The notes beneath the pieces are model-generated. The model was not told the DNA's origin and made no database searches. It worked only from the letters and a program-made list of their open reading frames with translations. DNA of 53,771 nt, taken from positions 1-53,771 of the forward strand of contig JAUMUD010000013.1 of assembly GCA_030530875.1 (NCBI GenBank), given 5' to 3'. Shown piece after piece: positions 1 through 7,995 of the stretch (positions are counted from its first letter, which is position 1; each line of letters starts with the position of its first letter). This stretch comes from Corynebacterium sp. (GTDB lineage Bacteria > Actinomycetota > Actinomycetes > Mycobacteriales > Mycobacteriaceae). Made by a program: the position numbers and the translations under genes.

Positions 1-43
1 TTGATTCCGCAGGACCCGCGCTTCACAACATATGAATGAAGCA

Positions 44-84
44 AGGGTCCTGTTTTAATGTGTGCCACATTAAAACAGGACCCT
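44..84 (-). terminator. Strong hairpin after the small-exported-protein operon
   Basis: A perfect 19-bp inverted repeat (arms 44-62 and 66-84, 3-base loop) lies just past the stop of the minus-strand gene ending at 90. The arms carry an A-tract/T-tract within the stem, and there is no separate T-run beyond it. It is probably the terminator of the downstream operon. The 38-52 segment can alternatively pair with 10-24 (13 of 15 positions). Confidence 0.6.
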
Positions 85-89
85 AATAA

Positions 90-392
90 TTAGTGCGAAG
101 TGTCTGGCACTGGGAGGGGTGGAAGGATGCGGTAATAGATCATGAGGTTGATGGCATTGCCGGCAAGGAAGGCAAGCAGGGCGCCGAAGGGGGCGGCGAA
201 GAGGAGATTGCCGAGAATGGAGCGGGCGCTTAATTCCAAAACCCTGCCATCAGACATGCCAGTATAGGTCCAGATGCGGAACTGGATTGGCGCATTAATG
301 GCATGGGCCGCAGAGGACTGCTGAGCAGCCACGATACCAGTGGAAAGAGTTGCTGCCGCAGTAGCAGTAATTAGGAGCTTTTTGATTTTCAT
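90..392 (-). CDS. Small exported single-membrane-segment protein, array member 1
   Basis: A 100-residue protein with no recognised family. It has a basic N-terminus and hydrophobic core with a likely signal-peptidase site after AHA near residue 31. A short polar stretch follows, then one long hydrophobic segment at about residues 58-90 and a short proline-rich tail (LPPLPVP). Its start overlaps the stop of the preceding gene in an ATGA, so translation is probably coupled. It is the last gene of a four-gene operon that ends at the hairpin 44-84. The end of the membrane segment has IYYRILPPL where siblings have a Tyr-Asn motif. It is probably anchored in the inner or outer (mycolate) membrane; function unknown. 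Confidence 0.8.
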   Translation of the reverse strand: MKIKKLLITATAAATLSTGIVAAQQSSAAHAINAPIQFRIWTYTGMSDGRVLELSARSILGNLLFAAPFGALLAFLAGNAINLMIYYRILPPLPVPDTSH

Positions 393-673
393 CGGTTCAT
401 CACCGCCAGGTTAGCCGCACGGATGGATTGGATAATACCAAGGTCAACTAGCACGTTATACATCACAAATGGGGATAGCACCCAGATGAGGAAATTAGGA
501 ATAAAAACTATATTATAAAGGCTGGTGCCAATGGCCCCCGCATCAGAGCTTCGTGCGGAAGCTTGTGGGGCGAGCTTCATTGAATCAGGCGCAATGGCAG
601 GGGTAGAGGCAAAGACCAGGCTAAGGCCAAGTAATGCAGAGCCATAGCGCAGGGCGCGTGCTTTGGCTTTCAT
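389..673 (-). CDS. Small exported single-membrane-segment protein, array member 2
   Basis: A 94-residue protein. The signal peptide is visible (basic MKAKARALRYG, then a hydrophobic core, possible cleavage after AIA). The mature part is mainly one hydrophobic segment at about residues 53-78, ending in MYNVLVDLG and then a basic tail (IIQSIR). That ending closely resembles members 3 and 4, so the three look like diverged duplicates. The ribosome site GAAAGGA lies just before the ATG at 673, and the stop overlaps the next gene's start. No enzyme motif or metal-binding cysteine is seen. Function unknown. Confidence 0.8.
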   Translation of the reverse strand: MKAKARALRYGSALLGLSLVFASTPAIAPDSMKLAPQASARSSDAGAIGTSLYNIVFIPNFLIWVLSPFVMYNVLVDLGIIQSIRAANLAVMNR

Positions 674-696
674 CGTGGGTCCTTTCGTGGCGGTGA

Positions 697-993
697 TTAG
701 TGGATAAAGCTCGGGATTTCTTCCTCGCGGAGGCGCTGAACCAGGCCATAATCAGCCAAAGTATTATAGGACAGAGAAATGATGAGTCCCAGTACAGCCC
801 CACGAATGGCCAAGGTAGCAGCCGTGAGTAGATAGGGAATGACAAGAACAATGCCAGTGCCAATGGCACCCAGAACAACAGCCGGGGCAGCAAGGGCAGA
901 GATTGGTTCAGCCTGAGCCCGCGGGGAGGAAACACTAAGTACACCGGCAGCAAGGGCGAGGCTCATTGTGGCGGCGAGGAATTTCTTTTTCAT
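697..993 (-). CDS. Small exported single-membrane-segment protein, array member 3
   Basis: A 98-residue protein with a clear signal peptide (MKKKFLAATMSLALAAG, likely cleavage after RAQA). It continues with a long Ala/Ile/Leu/Val-rich stretch, residues about 36-75, that could form one or two membrane segments. It ends in SYNTLADYG followed by LVQRLR and an acidic tail. The ribosome site GGAGG stands well placed before the ATG. It lies 8 bases after member 4 and 23 bases before member 2, so it belongs to the same operon. No known family recognised. Confidence 0.8.
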   Translation of the reverse strand: MKKKFLAATMSLALAAGVLSVSSPRAQAEPISALAAPAVVLGAIGTGIVLVIPYLLTAATLAIRGAVLGLIISLSYNTLADYGLVQRLREEEIPSFIH

Positions 994-1001
994 CGTGCCT
1001 C

Positions 1002-1343
1002 CTACGCATCCCTAATTGAGCGATAAAGGCCACCATCGACCATGATGTTATACATGAACAGGGCCATTATGAGGTCCACAAGAATTCCACGAGGGGTCGA
1101 GGAACCTTCAGTGGCTAAGTCCCAGAGGTGTGCCCAGCCCAAGGTATCAATGAGGCTTGAACCGGTAGGCTTTTCCGAGCTACCAAAAACCGAGGAAAGA
1201 TTAGCGGCAAAACTCTTTTCCGAGCTTGCTGCGTCATCAGCCACTGCGAAGGGTGAGTTCAGAAATCCGCAGGTCAACGAGCAGATGAGGTAAAAAGATG
1301 CGAATCTTTTGGCGTAGCGTGGAAGGGTTCCTTGACCTTTCAT
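1002..1343 (-). CDS. Small exported single-membrane-segment protein, array member 4
   Basis: A 113-residue protein. I place the start at the ATG at 1343 because the only good ribosome site (AAGGAGT, 1351-1357) stands 7 bases before it; an in-frame upstream ATG at 1361 overlaps that site. The signal peptide ends near AVA. A Ser-rich, weakly charged region of about 45 residues follows, then a membrane segment ending MYNIMVDGG and LYRSIR, the C-terminus. This is the first gene of the downstream operon (1343 to 90), since a terminator lies upstream of it at 1421-1443. Unknown function. Confidence 0.8.
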   Translation of the reverse strand: MKGQGTLPRYAKRFASFYLICSLTCGFLNSPFAVADDAASSEKSFAANLSSVFGSSEKPTGSSLIDTLGWAHLWDLATEGSSTPRGILVDLIMALFMYNIMVDGGLYRSIRDA

Positions 1344-1420
1344 GAGGGACACTCCTTCCATAGCTAATGATGACTTAAGAATATCATATGCACCAACCCT
1401 TTTTCGGCTTAAAAGCCCAT

Positions 1421-1443
1421 AAAAAATGCCCGCCGAAGCGGGC
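1421..1443 (-). terminator. Rho-independent terminator between the two small-protein operons
   Basis: The 6-bp GC stem (1428-1433 with 1438-1443, loop of 4) is followed on the minus strand by six T residues (1421-1426). It lies 27 bases after the stop of array member 5 and separates members 5-7 from members 1-4. Confidence 0.8.
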
Positions 1444-1469
1444 TGTGTTAAGCGAAGGAAAATCGGGGA

Positions 1470-1745
1470 TTAGCTCGAACCGGGGAGAGCAGGAAGGGTA
1501 GGGATGATTGTGCGCAGGTAGTTATAGAGCGCAGAGCCAATAACAATATTGCCAGCGGAGCTCAGTGCCATGGGAACCAGGGTGAGGGTAAGAACAGAGG
1601 AGCCCACATTTTCACTGGAGGTCTGCACTTGGCTAGGGAGCGCATCAGCCTGGGACTGGGGTGCAGAAAGCCCAGCACACAGTAGGACTGCGGTCAAAAC
1701 AGCCGTAGCAAAACGGAGAGCCTTAGGTTTTTGAATTTTTGCCAT
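1470..1745 (-). CDS. Small exported single-membrane-segment protein, array member 5
   Basis: A 91-residue protein. The signal peptide (MAKIQKPKALRFATAV..., likely cleavage after QADA) is followed by a Ser/Gln-rich stretch and a single hydrophobic region at about residues 50-78. It ends with LYNYLRTII and a Pro-rich tail (PTLPALPGSS) that resembles the tail of member 1. It is the last gene of the upstream operon (2441 to 1470), ending at terminator 1421-1443. Ribosome binding upstream of the ATG is weak. Function unknown. Confidence 0.75.
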   Translation of the reverse strand: MAKIQKPKALRFATAVLTAVLLCAGLSAPQSQADALPSQVQTSSENVGSSVLTLTLVPMALSSAGNIVIGSALYNYLRTIIPTLPALPGSS

Positions 1746-1803
1746 GTACCCATCATGGGCAATGCAGCTCCGCTAATGCCCAAGGGGGCATGGGAGAAAA
1801 ATA

Positions 1804-2139
1804 TTAGTTCCCTGGCCCGTTAAGAGGCACAGCTGGGCGCTTAATAAAATTGACCTCATAGAGCAGCTGATAAATCACAAAAAGTGCTGCGCCAAAAGCG
1901 GCACCTTTAAGCGCATAGGAAGGAATAGTAAGGAAAAACTGCTTTAAGAGACTCTGAGAAGAATACGCAAGGAAGCGCTCATTGGTGCAGTCCGTGGTGG
2001 GGTAGAGGCCACCGAGCCCAGCACTAATCATGCAGGGTGGATTTTCATAAGCATCCGCTGGTGCCGATGTCATTAATGTGGGTGCCAGCAGGGTCGTCGA
2101 TAGGCTAAGAGCACAAAGCGTGCTAGTGAATTTTTTCAT
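1804..2139 (-). CDS. Small exported single-membrane-segment protein, array member 6
   Basis: A 111-residue protein with a signal peptide (MKKFTSTLCALSLS..., probable cleavage after PADA). It is the only member with two cysteines in the mature ectodomain (in NPPCMIS and TTDCTNE), which could form a disulfide. A hydrophobic segment at about residues 70-93 ends with IYQLLYEVN, a variant of the Tyr-Asn motif, then a Pro/Gly tail. Its ATG overlaps the stop of member 7 (ATGA), which indicates coupling. Function unknown. Confidence 0.8.
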   Translation of the reverse strand: MKKFTSTLCALSLSTTLLAPTLMTSAPADAYENPPCMISAGLGGLYPTTDCTNERFLAYSSQSLLKQFFLTIPSYALKGAAFGAALFVIYQLLYEVNFIKRPAVPLNGPGN

Positions 2140-2441
2140 CGCAGCCCCGCATTCATAAAGCTAAGCGCAGGGTTCTGTGTCAAAAACTGCGCACCGGCCG
2201 GGCTTTGGACCCACCAGAAAAGCAGATTATAGGTACCCGCCAAGCCAAGATAAAAGGCAATATAATTAAAGAGCCAATCATAATCAAGGAATGGCGAATA
2301 GGAAGAAAGCAGCACAGGATTAACCGCATGGGCTTGAGGCGTGCTTAGAACCGTGGCGCCGAGGCCTAAGGAAATAGTGCTGATGAGGGCAAGGGTGCGG
2401 ATGGATTTCCTGCGAAACCTAGGCTGAATGCGTGTTTTCAT
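2136..2441 (-). CDS. Small exported single-membrane-segment protein, array member 7
   Basis: A 101-residue protein and first gene of the upstream operon. It has a strongly basic N-region (RFRRKSIR), a hydrophobic core and a likely cleavage site after AHA. An aromatic-rich segment follows (many Tyr, Phe, Trp), containing TYNLLFWWV. The tail after the membrane segment is longer than in siblings. The ATG at 2441 has an AAGGGAT-like ribosome site about 12 bases upstream and a perfect TATAAT about 60 bases upstream. No known family recognised. Confidence 0.8.
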   Translation of the reverse strand: MKTRIQPRFRRKSIRTLALISTISLGLGATVLSTPQAHAVNPVLLSSYSPFLDYDWLFNYIAFYLGLAGTYNLLFWWVQSPAGAQFLTQNPALSFMNAGLR

Positions 2442-2500
2442 CCCGCGTGACTATCCCTTCAATTTCTATGCCCATGGCTGTGCAATACAGTGACTATCAA

Positions 2501-2506
2501 ATTATA
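2501..2506 (-). promoter_or_regulatory. -10 box TATAAT of the small-protein operon
   Basis: A perfect TATAAT on the minus strand, about 60 bases before the start of array member 7. No good -35 box is seen, which is common in corynebacteria. Confidence 0.5.
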
Positions 2507-2571
2507 GCCTGTGAAAAATATGCGCGCGGGGGAGTTGATCAAATATGTGGGTAAATATCTATTGGGTAGTC

Positions 2572-2577
2572 TACAAT
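2572..2577 (+). promoter_or_regulatory. Candidate -10 box TACAAT of the hom operon
   Basis: TACAAT lies 43 bases before the chosen hom start. Transcription from it would begin near 2584, which excludes the upstream in-frame ATG at 2576 and supports the start at 2621. Motif match only. Confidence 0.35.
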
Positions 2578-2620
2578 GGGTGACAGTTGTTCATCATCCA
2601 CAATATTTGGGAGTTTTCTC

Positions 2621-3943
2621 ATGGGACAAAACACAGATTCAAAGAAATCTGTCGGTGTAGCAATCCTCGGTCTGGGCACAGTAGGTAGTGAGGTTCTCCG
2701 CCTGCTTAATGCTCACGCAAATGACTTTTACCACCGCATTGGGGGCACAATTGAGGTAAAGGGCGTGGCTGTGCACGATCTGAACAAGGAGCGCCCTGGG
2801 GTGGATCCCGCTTTGCTTACCGACGACGCTGAAGCGCTCATTAACCGTGATGATGTTGATATTGTGGTTGAAGTTATCGGTGGCATTGACTACCCACGCA
2901 AGCTGGTTTTGGCAGCCCTTAATGCCGGCAAGTCTGTGGTGACTGCCAATAAGGCCCTGGTGGCAGCGCATTCTGAGGAACTTGCCGCTGCCGCTGATGC
3001 TGCTGGCGTTGACCTTTATTATGAGGCTGCTGTGGCGGCTGCTATTCCTGTTCTTGGCCCACTGCGCCGCTCCCTGGCTGGTGACCAGGTCAAGAGTGTG
3101 CGTGGCATTGTTAATGGCACCACCAACTTCATTTTGGATGCTATGGACTCCACCGGCGCAAGCTATGATGAGATGCTCGCGGAGGCCACCCGCCTGGGCT
3201 ATGCCGAGGCTGACCCAACCGCCGATGTTGAGGGCCATGATGCTGCCTCCAAGGCTGCAATTCTTGCATCCCTGGCCTTCCATACCCGCGTGAAGTACGA
3301 TGATGTCTACTGCGAGGGCATTTCTAAGATCACGGCAGCTGATATTGAGGCCGCCAAGTCCGCTGGTTTCACCATTAAGCTTCTGGCTGTTTGTGAGCGC
3401 TTTATTGATGATGATGGCATTGAGAAAATCTCTGCCCGCGTTCACCCAACCCTGGTTCCACGCAAGCACCCACTGGCCAGTGTGGCCAAGTCCTTCAATG
3501 CCATCTTTGTTGATGCTGAGGCTGCTGGTAATTTGATGTTCTACGGCAATGGTGCTGGTGGTAACCCAACCGCTTCTGCTGTTTTGGGTGACCTGGTTGG
3601 TGCCGCCCGCAATAAGGTGCATGGTGGTCGTGCCCCTGGTGAATCCACCTATGCTGATTTCCCAATTGCGAAATTCGGTGATGTTCATACCCGCTACCAC
3701 GTGGATATGGAAGTTGAAGACCGCATTGGTGTGCTGGCTGAGGTTGCTGATCTCTTTGCTGCTGATAATATTTCCCTTAGCACTGTGCGCCAGGAGGCCG
3801 GCAATAAGGAGCGCAATAGCGCACGCCTGATTGTGGTCACGCATAAGGCCAAGGAAGCAGCGCTTTCGGCAATAACTGCGAAGCTCGCTAAACTTGAATC
3901 TGTTAAGGCTGTTAACAGCGTAATCCGTTTGGAAGGTGAATAA
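2621..3943 (+). CDS. hom: Homoserine dehydrogenase
   Basis: Reduces aspartate semialdehyde to homoserine with NAD(P)H, at the branch point to threonine and methionine. The 440-residue protein has the dinucleotide-binding GLGTVGSEV near the N-terminus, the catalytic-domain stretches NGTTNFILD and EADPTADVEG, and a C-terminal ACT domain (DRIGVLAEVADLF) of the kind that mediates threonine feedback. The start is placed at ATG 2621 behind GGGAG. The upstream in-frame ATG at 2576 adds 15 residues not expected in the family. It lies 3 bases before thrC. Confidence 0.95.
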   Translation: MGQNTDSKKSVGVAILGLGTVGSEVLRLLNAHANDFYHRIGGTIEVKGVAVHDLNKERPGVDPALLTDDAEALINRDDVDIVVEVIGGIDYPRKLVLAALNAGKSVVTANKALVAAHSEELAAAADAAGVDLYYEAAVAAAIPVLGPLRRSLAGDQVKSVRGIVNGTTNFILDAMDSTGASYDEMLAEATRLGYAEADPTADVEGHDAASKAAILASLAFHTRVKYDDVYCEGISKITAADIEAAKSAGFTIKLLAVCERFIDDDGIEKISARVHPTLVPRKHPLASVAKSFNAIFVDAEAAGNLMFYGNGAGGNPTASAVLGDLVGAARNKVHGGRAPGESTYADFPIAKFGDVHTRYHVDMEVEDRIGVLAEVADLFAADNISLSTVRQEAGNKERNSARLIVVTHKAKEAALSAITAKLAKLESVKAVNSVIRLEGE

Positions 3944-3946
3944 AGA

Positions 3947-5005
3947 ATGCAACATTGGCCAGGTTTGATTGAGGCTTATCGTGAGTGGATGCCATTTAAT
4001 GATGACATTCGTGTTATTACCCTCAATGAGGGTGGCACCCCACTGATTCGTGCCAATGCACTGAGCGAACTCACCGGCTGCGATGTGTGGCTCAAGGTTG
4101 AGGGTGCAAACCCAACCGGTTCCTTCAAGGACCGTGGCATGACCGTTGCTGTCACCGACGCTGTTGCCCAGGGCAAGAAGGTGCTGATGTGCGCCTCCAC
4201 CGGCAATACCTCCGCCTCCGCTGCTGCCTATGCTGCCCGTGCTGGCATCAAGTGCTGCGTGCTCATCCCTGAGGGCAAGATTGCCCAGGGTAAGCTCGCC
4301 CAGGCTGTGATGTACGGCGCTGAAATCATTCAGGTTCGTGGCAATTTCGACGACTGCCTTGAGCTCGTGCGCAAGACCACCGCTGAGTACCCTGAGATCG
4401 CTCTGGTGAACTCCGTGAACCCAATGCGTATTGAGGGTCAGAAGACCGCTTCCTTCGAAATCATCGACTGCCTCGGCGATGCCCCTGATATTCACGCACT
4501 CCCAGTGGGTAATGCTGGTAATATCACCGCCTACTGGAAGGGCTATAAGCAGTACAAGGAGGCCGGTAAGTCCACCAAGCTTCCACGGATGCTCGGCGTT
4601 CAGGCTGCCGGTGCCGCCCCACTGGTGAAGGGCGAGCCAGTCCTCAACCCTGAGACCATTGCTACCGCCATCCGCATTGGTAACCCTGCTTCTTGGACCA
4701 CCGCCATTGAGGCCCGCGATGAATCCAATGGTGTCATCCGCGCTGCCACCGATGAGAAGATCCTCGAGGCCTACCGCTTCCTGACCTCCAAGGAAGGTGT
4801 CTTCGTTGAGCCTGCTTCCGCCGCTTCTGTGGCTGGCGTTATCGCCGCCCATGAGGAAGGCTGGATCGAGCCAGGCCAGCGCATTGTCTGCACCGTGACT
4901 GGCAATGGCCTTAAGGATCCAAATACCGCCCTTATCGGCATGCCTGAGCCAAAGCCAATTGATGTGGACCCACATGCTGTGGTAGTCGCCCTCGGCCTTA
5001 AGTAG
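3947..5005 (+). CDS. thrC: Threonine synthase
   Basis: A PLP enzyme converting O-phosphohomoserine to threonine. The 352-residue protein is the short class. The PLP-binding lysine is in [11 protein letters not shown] near residue 60, with the phosphate-binding loop [16 protein letters not shown] after it. It lies 3 bases after hom and 39 before thrB, so all three threonine enzymes are in one operon. Corynebacterium glutamicum, by contrast, pairs hom with thrB only and has a longer ThrC elsewhere (family knowledge). Confidence 0.95.
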   Translation: MQHWPGLIEAYREWMPFNDDIRVITLNEGGTPLIRANALSELTGCDVWLKVEGANPTGSFKDRGMTVAVTDAVAQGKKVLMCASTGNTSASAAAYAARAGIKCCVLIPEGKIAQGKLAQAVMYGAEIIQVRGNFDDCLELVRKTTAEYPEIALVNSVNPMRIEGQKTASFEIIDCLGDAPDIHALPVGNAGNITAYWKGYKQYKEAGKSTKLPRMLGVQAAGAAPLVKGEPVLNPETIATAIRIGNPASWTTAIEARDESNGVIRAATDEKILEAYRFLTSKEGVFVEPASAASVAGVIAAHEEGWIEPGQRIVCTVTGNGLKDPNTALIGMPEPKPIDVDPHAVVVALGLK

Positions 5006-5044
5006 GCAACCCTTTTAACATACGCAATAAGATCAAGGACTTGT

Positions 5045-5962
5045 ATGTTTACTGAACTTCCTGTTGGCACCAAGGTCAGCGTTAAGGTTCCGGCCTCCTC
5101 CGCGAACCTCGGCCCTGGTTTTGATACCTTGGGCATTGCGCTGAGCCTCTATGACACCGTCGAGGTGGAAGTCATTGCCGATGGCATCGAGGTTGAGGTC
5201 TTCGGTGAGGGTGCGGAATATCTCCCACGCGATGGCCGCCACCTGGTTGTGCGCGCTATTCAGAGTGCCCTGCGTGAAGCTCAGGTGAAAGCCCCTGGTC
5301 TTCGCGTGGTCTGCCACAATAATATTCCGCAATCCCGCGGTCTTGGCTCCTCGGCGGCTGCTGCCGTGGCTGGCGTTGCTGCCGGCAATGGTCTTGCCGG
5401 TAGGCCACTGACCGATGCCCAAATGGTGCAGCTTTCCTCCGCCTTTGAGGGCCACCCGGATAATGCCGCCGCCTCGGTTCTTGGTCAGGGCATTGTGTCC
5501 TGGACTGAGACCTTCGTCGATGGTACGGAACCGCAGTATAAGGCCGTGCAAATCCCTGTGGATTCACACATTCGCGCCACCGCCCTCATTCCGGATTTCA
5601 AGGCCTCCACGGAAGCCGTTCGCCGCGTGCTTCCATCCGATGTCACCCATATTGACGCCCGATTCAATGTTTCCCGCGTTGCTGTGATGACTGTGGCCCT
5701 GCAAAAGCATCCTGAACTCCTCTGGGAGGGCACCCGCGACCGCCTCCACCAGCCATATCGCGCTGATGTTTTGCCGGTCACGGCCGAATGGGTGAACCGC
5801 CTGCGCAATAAGGGCTATGCCGCCTACCTCTCCGGTGCCGGCCCAACCGCCATGGTTTTGCACACTGAGGACATTGACCCACAAATCCTCGACCAGGCCC
5901 GCGAATCTGGCATTCGTGTTCTCGAGCTCCACATCGCTGATGGTGTGGAGATTGAGAATTAA
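5045..5962 (+). CDS. thrB: Homoserine kinase
   Basis: A GHMP-family kinase that phosphorylates homoserine with ATP, feeding ThrC. The 305-residue protein shows the N-terminal [16 protein letters not shown], the ATP-binding loop [14 protein letters not shown] and the C-terminal [11 protein letters not shown]. The ribosome site AAGGA lies before the ATG. It is the last gene of the hom operon, followed by the terminator at 5988-6030. Confidence 0.96.
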   Translation: MFTELPVGTKVSVKVPASSANLGPGFDTLGIALSLYDTVEVEVIADGIEVEVFGEGAEYLPRDGRHLVVRAIQSALREAQVKAPGLRVVCHNNIPQSRGLGSSAAAAVAGVAAGNGLAGRPLTDAQMVQLSSAFEGHPDNAAASVLGQGIVSWTETFVDGTEPQYKAVQIPVDSHIRATALIPDFKASTEAVRRVLPSDVTHIDARFNVSRVAVMTVALQKHPELLWEGTRDRLHQPYRADVLPVTAEWVNRLRNKGYAAYLSGAGPTAMVLHTEDIDPQILDQARESGIRVLELHIADGVEIEN

Positions 5963-5987
5963 TCTAGATTACTGGCGCTAGCCACAT

Positions 5988-6030
5988 AATCCCGAGTTTC
6001 AGCACATATCGCTGGACTCGGGATTTTCTT
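5988..6030 (+). terminator. Terminator of the hom-thrC-thrB operon
   Basis: A 10-bp inverted repeat (5988-5997 with 6016-6025) is followed by TTTTCTT. It lies 26 bases after thrB and before the convergent acyl-CoA synthetase gene. Confidence 0.8.
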
Positions 6031-6149
6031 ATATCCGCCCCTAGTGCCCATTGTTGCGCGGATTTTAATTCTTGCTTTTCGACAAAACCTATTGGCGCGC
6101 ACAGTACCGACGCTGTCACGCTGGCACACTGTCACACTGTCGCACTGAC

Positions 6150-7910
6150 TCATTCATCCAGGGAAATACGGATGACATTAAAATAGCCGTGGGCATCATT
6201 GGCACGCAGATCAATCTTGTCGAATTTACCCACGCTGGTTTTATCCACGCGTTTCACAAAGCTCCAGTATTCAGGAATCATCCACTGCGGGAAAATATCC
6301 TTCATACGTTTAGCAAGGATCAGTGCAAGGTCGGCGTCGCCCTCAAAACCTTCATTGAGGCGCACAACCGCCAGTGGGCGTTCACCCCAGGTCGGGTCAG
6401 GATGACCGATAACCGCGCATTCATAGACCTCTTCATTGGCCATAATGAGATTTTCTAGGGGCACGGAATAAATCCACTCGCCACCACTGCGAATCACATC
6501 CCGAATGCGGTCCTCAACAGTCAAGAAGCCATCATGTGTAACAGAACCCACATCGCCAGTGGCGAACCAAATATCGCCCGTCTTTTCATCTTTAATAAAG
6601 GAGTCCTCAGCATATTCGAGGTCCTCACCATTAAAGGAATCAACCGAATCGGAGCGGTAATACTGCTTGGTGACCCATGGGCCGCGCACATAAATTTCAC
6701 CATGATTACGGTCAGTACCAGTCACAATGCTGCCATCATTGACCACACGGTAATCAACAGAAGCAGGGAAGCGGCCCTGACTAATGCGATAATCCCAGCG
6801 CTGTTCACCATGAAGCCCAGCTGGTGGGCGTGCCACTGTGCCAACCGGGGACATCTCCGTCATGCCCCAACAATGAATCACATCCACACCAAAGGACTGC
6901 TCCCAGCGGCGAATAAGATTTGGTGGGGCAGGGGCGCCACCGGCAAAAATTTCACGCAAGCTCATGCGTGTCGGAGGATTGTTTTCATAGTGGGAATATA
7001 GTGAAGTCCACACACTTGGCATGCCAGCGGCCATCACTGGATGGGTAGAGGCAATGACCTCAGCAAGGACCTCAGGTGAATTTTCCTCAGCAATAAAAAC
7101 CAGAGGGGCACCGCACATAAATGCAGCTAGAGGTACACCCCAGGATAAAACATGATAAATCGGCACCGTGGCCAGGAAGGTACTTCCCTGCGAAATTGCA
7201 AAAGAATCAGTGGTGCGCAAATACAGCGAATGAAGATAAAGAGAGCGGTGTGAAAAGAGCACACCCTTTGGTGCGCCAGCAGTACTGGTGGAATAACATA
7301 ATGCAGCAGCTGTATTCTCATCAAGAGCTGGCCATTCATAGGTGGAAGGCTTGGAATCAAGCAGCTCTTCATAGCGATGAAGTTGCACGCGACTTGGGAA
7401 AAATCCGGAATGCAGGTACCCGGAAATAAAGACAATATCTTTGACACATGCACAGTGGCGCACAATACGGGCAAGGCGTGTGGCCAATCGTGGATCGGCG
7501 AAAATTACCTTGTCCTGGGCATGATTAATGATAAAAATAAGCTGCTCATCAGAAAGCTGAATATTGAGCGGATGAAAAACTGCACCCTTGCACGCAGAAG
7601 CGAAGAGAATTTCAAGATGCTCGGAGCAATTAAACATAAAAGTTGCTACGCGGGCATCGCCAGTCGCACCCAAATCTTCATCCAAAACATGGGCTAGGGC
7701 AGCAGTACGTGCACCAATTTCACGAAAACTCTGGCTTTCAATTTCTAAATTGAAACTCTCAGTCGATGAATCTGAACTGGTCTTTTCCTGCTTTTTGGCA
7801 GCTCTATTATCACTACGAGCGGTTTTAATGGTAGTCTCAGAGTTAACGGTGCGCCCGTATTCAAATATCCGCGCCACTGACAGCGGAATCTCCTGCATTG
7901 TGCTGTGCAT
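6150..7910 (-). CDS. Acyl-CoA synthetase / fatty-acid-CoA ligase (AMP-binding family)
   Basis: An adenylate-forming enzyme that activates a carboxylic acid, probably a fatty acid, to its CoA thioester. About 586 residues. The ATP-binding motif appears as YSTSTAGAPKG, followed by the family stretches HCWGMTEMSP and WFATGDVG and the hinge region DRIRDVIRSGGEWI. The start is uncertain: I use ATG 7910 (MHSTMQEIPLSV, as in FadD relatives), but a TTG at 7931 is also in frame and neither has a good ribosome site. A charged insert (about residues 35-50) follows the N-terminus. It stands alone, convergent with thrB and divergent from rho. Substrate cannot be told. Confidence 0.88.
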   Translation of the reverse strand: MHSTMQEIPLSVARIFEYGRTVNSETTIKTARSDNRAAKKQEKTSSDSSTESFNLEIESQSFREIGARTAALAHVLDEDLGATGDARVATFMFNCSEHLEILFASACKGAVFHPLNIQLSDEQLIFIINHAQDKVIFADPRLATRLARIVRHCACVKDIVFISGYLHSGFFPSRVQLHRYEELLDSKPSTYEWPALDENTAAALCYSTSTAGAPKGVLFSHRSLYLHSLYLRTTDSFAISQGSTFLATVPIYHVLSWGVPLAAFMCGAPLVFIAEENSPEVLAEVIASTHPVMAAGMPSVWTSLYSHYENNPPTRMSLREIFAGGAPAPPNLIRRWEQSFGVDVIHCWGMTEMSPVGTVARPPAGLHGEQRWDYRISQGRFPASVDYRVVNDGSIVTGTDRNHGEIYVRGPWVTKQYYRSDSVDSFNGEDLEYAEDSFIKDEKTGDIWFATGDVGSVTHDGFLTVEDRIRDVIRSGGEWIYSVPLENLIMANEEVYECAVIGHPDPTWGERPLAVVRLNEGFEGDADLALILAKRMKDIFPQWMIPEYWSFVKRVDKTSVGKFDKIDLRANDAHGYFNVIRISLDE

Positions 7911-7995
7911 GCTTTCTACTTTAGCGCGCAAAGCGGAGGTGCTCGATTTTCCCCCTTCTCATACCAAATCAAATTTTTTTTGTGGAAGGAAATCT

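Noticed and set aside
1042-1293. Plus-strand frame of 83 codons in the small-protein array
   Set aside because: Antisense to array member 4, which has a signal peptide and a good ribosome site.
2556-2574. Possible McbR-type methionine operator before hom
   Set aside because: Only one half (GTCTA) is present; the partner TAGAC at the right spacing is missing.
2639-4975. Very long open frame antisense to hom and thrC (778 codons)
   Set aside because: It mirrors the codon pattern of two certain genes, and its product is low in charged residues with no domain pattern.
5963-6153. Short repeat-rich frame between thrB and the acyl-CoA synthetase gene
   Set aside because: The CACTGTCAC-like repetition gives a low-complexity product; it covers the operon terminator.
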